Shown: piece by piece, positions 1 to 10,579 of the stretch
How positions within the stretch are numbered: the stretch's first letter is position 1
How the letters are laid out: every line of letters begins with the position of its first letter
Assembly (NCBI GenBank): GCA_032718475.1
Contig: JAUCBJ010007524.1
Coordinates: 236,637-300,636, forward strand
Reading direction: 5' to 3'
Origin: Nemertoderma westbladi
Taxonomy: Eukaryota > Xenacoelomorpha > Nemertodermatida > Nemertodermatidae
Length of the DNA stretch: 64,000 nucleotides
Program-made: the position numbers and the translations under genes
Notes under the pieces: model-generated
The model's database searches: none
The model's input: only the letters and a program-made list of their open reading frames with translations
What the model was told of the DNA's origin: nothing

Positions 1-22
1 GGTATTGGCCGAGATAAAAAAA

Positions 23-30
23 TATATAAA
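23..30 (+). promoter_or_regulatory. Possible TATA box upstream of the BLOC1S1-like gene
   Basis: A TATATAAA string lies about 184 bases before the BLOC1S1-like start codon. Its spacing would fit a short 5' untranslated leader, but the surroundings are AT-rich and such strings occur by chance, so this is only a candidate. Confidence 0.2.
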
Positions 31-213
31 GGTTGGCCCTACTCCTGTACTCTGCTACACTGCACATCACTGCCCTATACCGCTATACCTGTACTGCTGT
101 ATACAGCTCTACCAGTCTACTGCTCTATAACTATATCAGTATATCAGTACCAGAGTACCGGTAAGTACTGAAGTAGTCGGAGTACTGGTAACCAGGTAAC
201 CTATAATTGGATA

Positions 214-588
214 ATGTTATCAGCCTTACTAAAGGAGCACCAGCAACGCAAATCAGTTCGAGAAGCCGTACAAGAACGCCGCAAGAACGAAGCCCTTGCA
301 GCCGCATCCGTCGTCACGAACGGTGTGGTAGAGAACCTAAACTCCGGCGTCGCTCAAGCCTACATAAACGAGAAACGACTGGACTACGAATCCAAACAAC
401 TGGAAGCCAACGCGGCACAGTTCGCTAAAGTCGCTCTCCAGTGGGTCCGAATGGTTGAAAAGTTTCACGACTCAATTAAGGAGCTCGGGGACGTGGAGAA
501 TTGGGCGAAAACAATAGAATCGGACCTGCAGACTGTCTCCTTGGCGTTATCCTATGCGTGTAGCGGTACCGGAAGTAACTCATCGTAA
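214..588 (+). CDS. BLOC1S1: BLOC-1 complex subunit 1 (BLOS1/GCN5L1) homologue
   Basis: The uninterrupted 124-residue frame matches the BLOC1S1 family over its whole length. It opens with MLSALLKEHQ, then has a charged stretch rich in Arg, Lys and Glu, the central NSGVAQAYINEKRLDYE block and the conserved AAQFAKVALQWVRMVEKF and KELGDVENWAKTIESD segments, all near the usual family length of about 125 residues. Family members are helical subunits of BLOC-1 and BORC, which act in endosome-lysosome biogenesis and lysosome positioning; a role in mitochondrial protein acetylation has also been reported. The ATG at 214 restores the family N-terminus; an out-of-frame TTG at 207 gives an unrelated peptide. 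There is no intron within the coding region. A COMMD2-like gene follows on the same strand 501 bases downstream. The frame is intact, which argues against an old processed pseudogene, but a recent retrocopy cannot be excluded. Confidence 0.93.
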   Translation: MLSALLKEHQQRKSVREAVQERRKNEALAAASVVTNGVVENLNSGVAQAYINEKRLDYESKQLEANAAQFAKVALQWVRMVEKFHDSIKELGDVENWAKTIESDLQTVSLALSYACSGTGSNSS

Positions 589-1089
589 TACATTATTGCA
601 TTACCGGGGTACCACCGGTACACAAGGCCTAATAATTTTGTCTTTATTAACCTTTTGATTGGCAGATTGGTATAGCCCTGCCGTAATCTCTGAATCTAAC
701 TCAATTCAACAACCTCTGTACTGCTGTAAATCTGTTTGCTTTTGGGGCCATTATCTTAAAAAGTTATAGGCCTAAGTATAACACATTCAGACATTAGTTA
801 ATTTATAGAATCCCATAAACAGATAAATTAGTAAATTTTCTGCAGCCAGACAAATAAATTTTTGCATAAGTATTTTTAACTAATTTGTTTCGTAATTTTT
901 AGAAAAAGTACCGTATTTCAATCTGCAATAATAAATCTCGCATCTATTCAGTGTCACAATCCGTTTAAGAATTAATATAAGACAGTAATAATGAAATAAA
1001 GTAATGGACCTCAAATACAAACAGACTTAATTAATCTTTATTCTCGGATTATTGCGACCTAAATCGCCATAGACAGTTAGAAAAAAACA
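589..1089 (+). other. Intergenic spacer between BLOC1S1-like and COMMD2-like genes
   Basis: This 501-base AT-rich stretch has an AATAAA at 853-858 that could end the upstream transcript. It also has a pyrimidine-rich TTTTTAG at about 896-902 that could be a splice acceptor for a 5' leader exon of the downstream gene. No coding potential is seen. Confidence 0.4.
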
Positions 1090-1692
1090 ATGTTGCTCAT
1101 TTTAAGCGAAGAACATAAAAGCCAACTGATGAATCTCAGCCGGTTTGAACCGTCGATCGTGGAGCAGTTGGTTCAAATCGCTGTCGACTTTATCGGCAAA
1201 GGAATCGTCGCCAAGGCCATCCAGACAGCCGCCTCACGGCTCGCAGTGGAACCCCGACTGGTAGAGGAATCCATCACCGCTCTTATGAACTTACTCGCGG
1301 AGTCTGTCAGACAGAGAGCCAACTCATCCGACCTGGAGGATTCCTTGATGTCGCAGTTGGGGTTCGGGGACTCGCCGGTGGTCGCTTCGCTCGTTCGCGT
1401 TCACGAAGAGCAATGCGACTTCCTCAGGGCGTCGCTACTCGGATTGGATGTCAGGCTGCCATGGTACCGCGACCTGCAGTGGCGGCTCGACCTGGAGTTG
1501 GACTCGCGACATCTCCGCAACCAGCCAGTCTCACTCATTTACATTAAACTTTATATCCGCCAGGGCGATAAAGTAGTTCCCGTAGTGCTGCAGACGGACC
1601 CGGTAAATTTGCTGCGTTTAACGCGAATCCTCGAAGATGCCCTCGGGCAACTCAAATCCAATTCAACTCGCCGTCTATTAAAGGCCATTTAA
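1090..1692 (+). CDS. COMMD2: COMM domain-containing protein 2 homologue
   Basis: A single open frame of 200 residues, against about 199 for the vertebrate family member. The start MLLILSEEHK and the next 110 residues match the helical N-terminal domain of COMMD2. Residues about 124-198 form the COMM domain, recognised by the DLQWRLDLELDSRHLR block with its Trp-Arg pair, the TDPVNLLRLTRILEDAL segment and the C-terminal RRLLKAI. COMMD proteins assemble with CCDC22 and CCDC93 into the Commander complex, which recycles membrane cargo from endosomes. The ATG at 1090 gives the family N-terminus directly after an A-rich stretch. The coding region has no intron, like the BLOC1S1-like gene 501 bases upstream on the same strand. 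The two may be transcribed separately or as a pair; the sequence does not decide this. Confidence 0.92.
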   Translation: MLLILSEEHKSQLMNLSRFEPSIVEQLVQIAVDFIGKGIVAKAIQTAASRLAVEPRLVEESITALMNLLAESVRQRANSSDLEDSLMSQLGFGDSPVVASLVRVHEEQCDFLRASLLGLDVRLPWYRDLQWRLDLELDSRHLRNQPVSLIYIKLYIRQGDKVVPVVLQTDPVNLLRLTRILEDALGQLKSNSTRRLLKAI

Positions 1693-2045
1693 CAACGACC
1701 CTCTCGCGTCTCACAATCCCATTTGACCCATTAAGTAAATCAAGTTTATTTATATTCAGTTTTTAATTTGCAAACAATTTGTATTTATTCCTGAAGTTAA
1801 TCACTTATGTTATCCTTTATGATTCCAAATGTTTAACTACTTATTTAATAACTAATTGAACGACTAATTAATTTAAAATTATTTAATCTATATCATCTAT
1901 CATCACCAGAGCTAGCATAACGGAACTAGCTATCACAGTCCAATACAATGTAGTTTCGTTTCATACATTTTAAATTATTTTTTTTTGTTTCATTATTCTA
2001 TAAATCTCGTTCTCGATCTATATAATACGGACTAATACGGGAAAC
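1693..2045. other. AT-rich downstream region of COMMD2, no gene seen
   Basis: AT-rich sequence with runs of T and short AT repeats and no convincing frame. No canonical AATAAA is close to the COMMD2 stop, so its polyadenylation site is unclear. Confidence 0.4.
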
Positions 2046-2272
2046 CAGACGCAATAAAAATTCATCCCTCTCCAGAGGAAATTGAACGCAAATAACAGCT
2101 GATTACTCTCAAAAATAAAACTGTAACCTGTTCTATTGTGATTAGTTTATTGTTTTGGTTAAAATAACGTGCCACTGTAACCTGCTCCTTTCTAAATTGA
2201 GAATTTATCATTGAGGCGGGATATTAATTCGCTAAGATGGGATTTGTGTCCAGTCCCCCCCCCCCCCCCCCC
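2046..2272 (+). mobile_element. MITE-like element, copy A, ending in a C-run
   Basis: The block begins ACGCAATAAAAATTCATCCC and ends TGTGTCCAGT followed by an 18-base C run. The same body recurs at 8354-8552 and 24537-24748, and a truncated inverted copy lies at 41085-41177. In better-preserved copies the left end is a G run followed by CTGAACGCAA, the inverse of the right end, so the termini are inverted repeats. This copy lacks the left G run. No coding capacity; mobilisation would have to be in trans. Confidence 0.6.
2255..2272 (+). repeat. 18-base C homopolymer
   Basis: Terminal run of MITE copy A; one of ten G or C runs of 12-32 bases in the window. Confidence 0.95.
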
Positions 2273-3445
2273 TGTCTCAACTAACTAGCCATGGTATAAT
2301 TATAATAGTTCTCTAAGATGGTTTGCACTTTGCAGCTTTTGCAGCACGAAGGCCCCACTCGTGTTTACTTGTCATAATATTATTATATTATATTAATATC
2401 TAATTATTGTTGATACTAGACAAACCATTCCACTGGGGCTTGGATTGCCTTATCCATAGCCGTAGCACAGACGCAATGGTCCTGGGTAGGGGGTGGGTGG
2501 GGTAGGGGGTAACCCCCTAAGGAATTATTATAAAACTGTTCTAATACCGTGTGGTAGATTAATAGCACGTTTATGTCTTTAAGTTTTATGTCCACGTCCA
2601 ACGTGGGAAGGCCAAAGAGCAATAAAAAATTTAATTTTAAAATTTGTTTATCTCCCTCGAGCGGCGATTGGCGGAATTGTTTATTTCACTAAAAACACAA
2701 TTAGTTATCCAAAAAATTTTAAACCAACATTTTGGACTCAGCATCTTCTACATCGTATCTACAAAATATCTCAGCAGATTTGTTTTAATTATTTTTTTTT
2801 CATCAAATTAATATAATTAATATAACTATATTAATAATTAATATAACTAATTTTAATTTATTAAATTATTTATCTATAAATTATTAATATTCCCAATAAT
2901 ATCTAAACAAACACTTTAAAAAAAATGCTGGAGTATTTTTCAACATCTTCAAAAAAACCTTTCATATCCATCCATAAATATATATAAATATCCAACATGA
3001 AAAATTACTGAGGAGAAGTATTTTGAAAAATCTAAAAATGCAATTTCGGGATAATTTCGATTAGTTTGAATCTCCCCTCTCAGACCTATCTGTCTCGGGT
3101 CGGCTAATTGGTTAGTCTTAATGTTTGGCACTAAGGCTGCACACATTTCATTTCCGACGTTAATTTAGAAGTTTGGTGGTATCTATAGCAGCTACTGTCT
3201 TATTTAATATATTGACGGAAAACTGGAAGACGGAAATCACTAAGCCGTTTTAAAATTTGAAATCCTCATTAAATTGTGCTTTATTAGTGAGATGAATTTA
3301 TTATTAAAAACCCAAAAATGTGTAAATTAAACCCAAGGAAAACCAAGGTAAACCAAGGTAAAACCCAAGGAAAACATTTAAAGGAAATTTGTTTACATTC
3401 CATCATTTATGGATTTGAATGATAATATTTTTGTTTATCTTTTAA
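2273..3445. other. Noncoding AT-rich region with a dispersed repeat segment
   Basis: No gene is seen. Bases about 2278-2375 (ending near CACGAAGGCC, CACTCGTGT) resemble about 41500-41590, so they belong to an interspersed repeat. A G-rich stretch (GGGGTAGGGGGT) lies near 2490-2510. The rest is AT-rich with several tandem AATTAATAT-like words around 2800-2900. Confidence 0.4.
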
Positions 3446-6400
3446 GGGGACATGGTACCCTGGGACATGGTACCCTGGGACATGGTACCCTGGGACATGG
3501 TACCCTGGGACATGGTACCCTGGGACATGGTACCCTGGGACATGGTACCCTGGGACATGGTACCCTGGGACATGGTACCCTGGGACATGGTGCCCTGGGA
3601 CATGGTACCCTGGGACATGGTACCCTGGGACATGGTACCCTGGGACATGGTGCCCTGGGACATGGTACCCTGGGACATGGTACCCTGGGACATGGTACCC
3701 TGGGACATGGTACCCTGGGACATGGTACCCTGGGACATGGTACCCTGGGACATGGTACCCTGGGACATGGTACCCTGGGACATGGTACCCTGGGACATGG
3801 TACCCTGGGACATGGTACCCTGGGACATGGTACCCTGGGACATGGTACCATGGGACATGGTACCCTGGGACATGGTACCCTGGGACATGGTACCCTGGGA
3901 CATGGTACCCTGGGACATGGTACCCTGGGACATGGTACCCTGGGACATGGTACCCTGGGACATGGTACCCTGGGACATGGGACATGGTACCCTGGGACAT
4001 GGTACCCTGGGACATGGTACCCTGGGACATGGTACCCTGGGACATGGTACCCTGGGACATGGTACCCTGGGACATGGTACCCTGGGACATGGTACCCTGG
4101 GACATGGTACCCTGGGACATGGTACCCTGGGACATGGTACCCTGGGACATGGTACCCTGGGACATGGTGCCCTGGGACATGGTGCCCTGGGACATGGTAC
4201 CCTGGGACATGGTACCCTAGGACATGGTGCCCTGGGACATGGTACCCTGGGACATGGTACCCTGGGACATGGTACCCTGGGAGATGGTACCCTGGGACAT
4301 GGTACCCTGGGACATGGTACCCTGGGACATGGTACCCTGGAACATGGTACCCTGGGACATGGTACCCTGGGACATGGTACCCTGGGACATGGTACCCTGG
4401 GACATGGTACCCTGGGACATGGTACCCTGGGACATGGTACCCTGGGACATGGTGCCCCGGGACATGGTACCCCGGGACATGGTGCCCTGGGACATGGTAC
4501 CCTGGGACATGGTACCCTGGGACATGGTACCCTGGGACATGGTACCCTGGGACATGGTACCCTGGGACATGGTACCCTGGGACATGGTACCCTGGGACAT
4601 GGTACCCTGGGACATGGTACCCTGGGACATGGTACCCTGGGACATGGTGCCCTGGGACATGGTGCCCTGGGACATGGTGCCCTGGGACATGGTACCCTGG
4701 GACATGGTACCCTGGGACATGGTACCCTGGGACATGGTACCCTGGGACATGGTACCCTGGGACATGGTACCCTGGGACATGGTACCCTGGGACATGGTAC
4801 CCTGGGACATGGTGCCCTGGGACATGGTACCCTGGGACATGGTACCCTGGGACATGGTACCCTGGGACATGGTACCCTGGGACATGGTACCCTGGGACAT
4901 GGTACCCTGGGACATGGTACCCTGGGACATGGTACCCTGGGACATGGTACCCTGGGACATGGTACCCTGGGACATGGTACCCTGGGACATGGTACCCTGG
5001 GACATGGTGCCCTGGGACATGGTGCCCTGGGACATGGTACCCTGGGACATGGTACCCTGGGACATGGTACCCTGGGACATGGTACCCTGGGACATGGTAC
5101 CCTGGGACATGGTACCCTGGGACATGGTACCCTGGGACATGGTACCCTGGGACATGGTACCCTGGGACATGGTGCCCTGGGACATGGTACCCTGGGACAT
5201 GGTACCCTGGGACATGGTACCCTGGGACATGGTACCCTGGGACATGGTACCCTGGGACATGGTACCCTGGGACATGGTACCCTGGGACATGGTACCCTGG
5301 GACATGGTACCCTGGGACATGGTACCCTGGGACATGGTACCCTGGGACATGGTACCCTGGGACATGGTACCCTGGGACATGGTACCCTGGGACATGGTAC
5401 CCTAGGACATGGTGCCCTGGGACATGGTACCCTGGGACATGGTACCCTGGGACATGGTACCCTAGGACATGGTGCCCTGGGACATGGTACCCTGGGACAT
5501 GGTACCCTGGGACATGGTACCCTGGGACATGGTACCCTGGGACATGGTACCCTGGGACATGGTACCCTGGGACATGGTACCCTGGGACATGGTACCCTGG
5601 GACATGGTACCCTGGGACATGGTACCCTGGGACATGGTACCCTGGGACATGGTGCCCTGGGACATGGTACCCTGGGACATGGTACCCTGGGACATGGTAC
5701 CCTGGGACATGGTGCCCTGGGACATGGTGCCCTGGGACATGGTACCCTGGGACATGGTACCCTGGGACATGGTACCCTGGGACATGGTACCCTGGGACAT
5801 GGTACCCTGGGACATGGTACCCTGGGACATGGTACCCTGGGACATGGTACCCTGGGACATGGTACCCTGGGACATGGTACCCTGGGACATGGTGCCCTGG
5901 GACATGGTGCCCTGGGACATGGTACCCTGGGACATGGTACCCTGGGACATGGTACCCTGGGACATGGTACCCTGGGACATGGTACCCTGGGACATGGTAC
6001 CCTGGGACATGGTTCCCTGGGACATGGTACCCTGGGACATGGTACCCTGGGACATGGTACCCTGGGACATGGTACCCTGGGACATGGTACCCTGGGACAT
6101 GGTGCCCTGGGACATGGTACCCTGGGACATGGTACCCTAGGACATGGTGCCCTGGGACATGGTACCCTGGGACATGGTACCCTGGGACATGGTACCCTGG
6201 GACATGGTACCCTGGGACATGGTACCCTGGGACATGGTACCCTGGGACATGGTGCCCTGGGACATGGTGCCCTGGGACATGGTGCCCTGGGACATGGTAC
6301 CCTGGGACATGGTACCCTGGGACATGGTACCCTGGGACATGGTTCCCTGGGACATGGTACCCTGGGACATGGTACCCTGGGACATGGTACCCTGGGACAT

Positions 6401-7094
6401 GGTACCCTGGGACATGGTACCCTGGGACATGGTGCCCTGGGACATGGTACCCTGGGACATGGTACCCTGGGACATGGTGCCCTGGGACATGGTGCCCTGG
6501 GACATGGTACCCTGGGACATGGTACCCTGGGACATGGTACCCTGGGACATGGTACCCTGGGACATGGTACCCTGGGACATGGTACCCTGGGACATGGTAC
6601 CCTGGGACATGGTACCCTGGGACATGGTACCCTGGGACATGGTACCCTGGGACATGGTACCCTGGGACATGGTTCCCTGGGACATGGTTCCCTGGGACAT
6701 GGTACCCTGGGACATGGTACCATGGGACATGGTACCCTGGGACATGGTACCCTGGGACATGGTACCATGGGACATGGTACCCTGGGACATGGTACCCTGG
6801 GACATGGTACCCTGCCCGGGACATGGTACCCTGCCCGGGACATGGTACCCTGCCCGGGACATGGTACCCTGCCCGGGACATGGTACCCTGCCCATTAAGG
6901 GGACATGGTACCCTGGGACATGGTACCCTGGGACATGGTACCCTGGGACATGGTACCCTGGGACATGGTACCCTGGGACATGCTACCCTGGGACATGGTA
7001 CCCTGGGACATGGTACCCTGCCCGGGACATGGTACCCTGCCCGGGACATGGTACCCTGGTACCCATGGTACCCTGCCCGGGACATGGTACCCTG
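3446..7094 (+). repeat. 3.6-kb minisatellite of unit GGGACATGGTACCCT
   Basis: About 240 head-to-tail copies of a 15-bp unit GGGACATGGTACCCT, each carrying a GGTACC palindrome. Variant units have GGTGCC, GGTTCC, CCTAGG or ACCATGG. A 9-bp partial unit at about 3975-3985 shifts the coding phase. Near the right end (6813-6893 and 7018-7093) the unit becomes 19 bp by inserting GCCC, giving CCCGGG sites. Because 15 is divisible by three and the consensus lacks stops in most frames, very long open frames appear on both strands; they have no start context, splice signal or protein-like composition and are not annotated as genes. Confidence 0.97.
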
Positions 7095-8120
7095 TGGGGG
7101 TTAACAATTTCGCTGTGGGGGTTTTCATTGACGGTCATTTACGACGTCAGTTTTTACATTTGAGTGAATCTAGAGCTTCTGTATGCTGTATGTATAGTGT
7201 ATCTGTCGGACTGTCACTCAAAAAGGAATCACACGACTAAACTTTGTTAATTTGGTTTTCATGGTCGGTGATTTTATTTAAGATGTTAATTTTCAGGTTT
7301 GCAGGAATCTCTAGACTGTCTTTAAAACTGACATACAGTACAGACAACTACGTCTTGTGTTGTGACTTTAAGGTTTCAATTTCTGTAATCTACGAAAAAT
7401 TCTGACCTTACAGTAATTCGATTAAATAAAAATTTGATATTATTTTTTTTTATTTTCGTGAAAATTTGCAGGGTACCATGTCACCTTACGTTTACCTTAC
7501 ATAATTATTGATTATATTATAGTATATACTGTAGTTTATCGAAACGAAAGATACAATATCAAGATACACACCAAATGGATGCCGTGTGGAAGAGTTGTTC
7601 GCATACAACATCCCGTCCGGATATGAGATACTGTATTACATACATTACAACATATCGTTCGGTTGAGTTGTCCACATTATCATCAGGACGAGTTGATTTG
7701 GTTCAAATTGGCGGATTAGGGCCATGTTGTTAAGGAAATAGATTACATAAAGTTAACTAAACCCTAATCGCTTATCTTAAAATGAAATGCATAGCCTACT
7801 GTATTTGTCATTGCAGCACAAAAATATCCAGCTATGCATTCCGAGAATTGGTAAAACAATTGTTTTATCCTAAATAGTTGGCATTCTCCATTTACAGTAA
7901 GCCCTATCTACTGTAAAGGCTTGGTTGTTATTGGTTGGCTCATAAACTTGTTTCAATAAGTTTCTATAGAATGTTATTCAACATTATAGCAATGCCCATA
8001 GAAATATATTGCATTAGTCCTATACGTAACACCCCCACCAGTAAATAACATTAGTTCTATATGGAACGCCCCTTAAAATATTTCACATTTAGTTCTATAG
8101 GGGAACGCCCCCTAAAATAA
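7095..8120. other. Noncoding flank of the minisatellite
   Basis: No gene is seen. The first part has two TGTGGGGGTT words and a segment near 7255-7310 resembling the GGTCGGTGAT-type repeats at 25.1-25.6 and 43.9-44.1 kb. A lone inverted copy of the minisatellite core (GGGTACCATGTC) lies near 7471. Two similar segments with GAACGCCCCC/TTAAAATA occur at about 8060-8120. Confidence 0.4.
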
Positions 8121-8176
8121 CTACATAAAGGTATAATCAACACAGATTCCTCACTTGATCCGACATTGTTGCATTT

Positions 8177-8257
8177 GTGATATATTTACAAAAAATATTA
8201 AGTATTAACCCAACACAAATTCGCAGTTACTTCAATTTCTTCAACAATCTCTCACAA
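8177..8257 (+). other. Candidate 5' untranslated exon of the EF-hand gene
   Basis: A consensus 5' splice donor (CACAA followed by GTAAGT at 8258-8263) lies about 720 bases upstream of the acceptor CTGCAG at 8971-8976 that precedes the EF-hand start codon. This suggests a leader exon ending at 8257 and an intron 8258-8976. The exon's 5' edge is unknown and transcript data would be needed. The intron would contain MITE copy B. Confidence 0.3.
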
Positions 8258-8353
8258 GTAAGTAAAATTATGTATATACAATATTTGTTTTTTTTTTTTT
8301 TCGCACAGGACGAAGCGAGCTTAACATCGATAGGTTGTACAACCACAGCAGAA

Positions 8354-8552
8354 AGGGGGTGGGGGGGCTGAACGCAATAAAAATTCATCCCTCTCCAGGG
8401 GAAATTGGACACTAATAACAGGTGATTACTTTCAAAAGTAAACTGTAACCTGTTCTATTGTGTTTAGTTTATTGTTTGGGTTAAAATAACGTGCCACTGT
8501 ACGCAATTTGCCAAGGCGTGATTTGCGTCTAGCCTCCCCCCCCCCCCCCCCC
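8354..8552 (+). mobile_element. MITE-like element, copy B, with G-run and C-run termini
   Basis: The most complete copy. The left end is a G-rich run (8354-8366) followed by CTGAACGCAATAAAAATTC; the right end is TTTGCGTCTAGCC followed by a 17-base C run (8536-8552). The two ends are imperfect inverted repeats of each other, including the homopolymers. The internal body shares GTAACCTGTTCTATTGTG and AAAATAACGTGCCACTG with copies A and C but lacks the stretch found in those copies after the latter motif. It probably sits in the 5' intron of the EF-hand gene. Target duplications are not obvious. Confidence 0.65.
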
Positions 8553-8987
8553 TGTCTCAACTTCAGTATTTCAAATTCAAACTCTAGCGGAAGAATTGAG
8601 AACTGTAGTACCCCCATGCAAATTACATTTAATTTTTGAATTTTTAATATTTGACAGACTATAATATAGTACTTCATGTGTTCCAAGATTGGTTAAATTC
8701 TATCAAATATTGGGTTATTAACCTTCAAAGATTAGGCAACTGCTAGACCACGGTTGAAACAGTGGTTCCCAAATGTTGCGTTAGCTAATCGCAAACTGGC
8801 GTTATGTTACACATGAGCTACCGAGTTTACAGTGGCAGACTACTCTCGTACAATGACTAGGACAATGATACATACTGTATACTTTACAGGCCCCAGACTG
8901 GCAAAATACCGTTTAGTCCACGTCTAAATAATGGTTCTTAAATTTTCCTATTGTGTATTATTATTTGATTCTGCAGATAAATACAAA

Positions 8988-10098
8988 ATGGAACAGAGCC
9001 GAGAAGAATTTATTGTGATGTGTCGAACCGCGATCCACGACAAAGAGTCCGGGTCGTACGAGGAACTTTACCAAATTCTCCTGCGTTGTTTCGTCCGTGC
9101 CGATAAAGAAATGGTTGGTAAAGTGAGTCTAGACAACATCGACACCCTTATAGAGGAGGCAGCAGCCCTCCCGAGAAGGTACGGATTCGCACCCAAAAGT
9201 GAAGATCTATTCCCAGACGCTGCAGCTCGTAAAGCATCGAGAGAGAAGATGTTTAAAGAGATGGATGTTGAGAAGGAGGGATATATTTCTTTGGATAACT
9301 GGATTAACTTCGCAGTAGAACATATTGCCGGTAAAGTTGCAAGTAACCTACCAAAGGATCACCTTGGTGGAACCACCCAAGAAGTCACCAAGGAAGAATT
9401 CATAACGTTTATCAAGAAAGCAGTAGATAAATCAACACCCGAATACCGGGAGTTGTATTTCTTCCTTCTGAAGTCCTTCATGAGAGGCGACACAAACCGC
9501 AATGGAGAAATAGATGCGGTTGAGTTCGATAAAATGATTGAAGATGCGGCCCAGGCCCCGAGGAGATTCGACTTGGCGCCGAAAGCATCTGAGATGTTTC
9601 CGAGTGATAAGGTGAGTTAATTAAAGAGCTGTTTTGCTGTGATAAAGATATAGGCTTAGGTTATCGGTGAATGTGAAAGCCCCTCTGATCTATTTGCAGT
9701 AACCTACCTGCATATAGGCCGCCAATATCTAACTAAACAAGGTTCAATACTCAGGAACTATCCAACCCTTATTCTCTCTCTCTCATTTTCCCACTGCTAA
9801 TTGCTACATCTTTACTAATGGACATAAAATTGCGAAATGTTTGCAATATAAAAACCGTTGATTACCGGTATAGTTTAGGGAGAAATAATTGTGTAAACTT
9901 CTGTATAATATTAAATACCACATCTGTCAAGTTCGAGAATAATGCTATATAATTTAATTTATTTTTCAGGCTAGATTTACCGCGCGAAAGCTTCATTTTG
10001 ACTCTATGGATGTTAACAAGAACGATGGAATCTCATTTGATGAGTGGCTTCATTTTACATTCAATCATATCGTAAAGAAAGTGGCGTCGCTAACTTAG
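8988..10098 (+). CDS. EF-hand calcium-binding protein, two coding exons
   Basis: Exon 8988-9611 encodes 208 codons and ends AAG followed by GTGAGT. The intron runs 9612-9969 and ends TTTTTCAG. Exon 9970-10098 adds 42 codons and TAG, giving a 250-residue protein joined in phase 0. The protein is an internal duplication: residues about 5-122 and 130-249 share the pattern DK..EY.ELY..LL..F, then PRR..LAPK and a terminal H-I..KVAS. Four EF-hand loops are visible. Loops 3 (DTNRNGEIDAVE) and 4 (DVNKNDGISFDE) have Asp at position 1 and Glu at position 12. Loops 1 and 2 end in Asn at position 12 and are probably weak or inactive. Similar four-EF-hand proteins occur in many marine invertebrates and protists; their function is generally unknown. 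The open frame begins at 8931, but CTGCAG at 8971-8976 is a good acceptor, so the ATG at 8988 is preferred. An ATTAAA at 10118 may be the polyadenylation signal. Confidence 0.88.
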
Positions 10099-10117
10099 GT
10101 ACTACAGTACATTATCC

Positions 10118-10123
10118 ATTAAA
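10118..10123 (+). terminator. Possible polyadenylation signal of the EF-hand gene
   Basis: ATTAAA, the commonest variant hexamer, lies 20 bases after the stop codon. It is a plausible but unproven 3' end signal. Confidence 0.35.
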
Positions 10124-10575
10124 AACTTTGTAAAAGACACTGTTCGTTGAATTATTTACATAATGGTTGTGCACTAAAATATGTATTATTATTAATATAC
10201 TGTAGTTTTCATTTCACTTAATTATTTCTTAATTAATACACTTATTTCACTTTCCTGTTGGCCTAAATGCTATACATAGTGTAACATATAAATATGAACC
10301 TACCTCTAGTATAAGAAGATGACCGGATGCTAAATTCTTATACAGTAGTCCCACAAGAAATGATAACAAATAAGTTGGAGCTACTGTAGTTCCCAAAAAG
10401 GATAACCAAACATTCTATGGTTCTTTTCAGAGAATCTCATTGATATACTGTAGATTGTTGCAAAGCTATACATAGAATTCTATTAATTCGCAATGGATCC
10501 TTTTTATTATTTTTTTATTTAACTACATACGATTATAATAATTTAATAATATACTTTTACTGGATACTTTTAATG
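10124..10575. other. Noncoding AT-rich region
   Basis: No gene or recognisable repeat is seen between the EF-hand gene and the LINE fossil at 10.58 kb. Confidence 0.4.
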
Positions 10576-10579
10576 GATC

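Noticed and set aside
207-428. Alternative frame beginning at TTG 207
   Set aside because: Overlaps the BLOC1S1-like gene in another frame, with low-complexity Arg/Ser-rich content.
3409-7163. Very long open frames on both strands across 3.4-7.1 kb
   Set aside because: They are by-products of a 15-bp tandem repeat whose consensus has no stop in most phases; several mutually overlapping frames are equally open.
8931-8987. Upstream ATG of the EF-hand gene at 8931
   Set aside because: The 19 added residues run across a good splice acceptor (CTGCAG at 8971-8976); ATG 8988 fits the family start.
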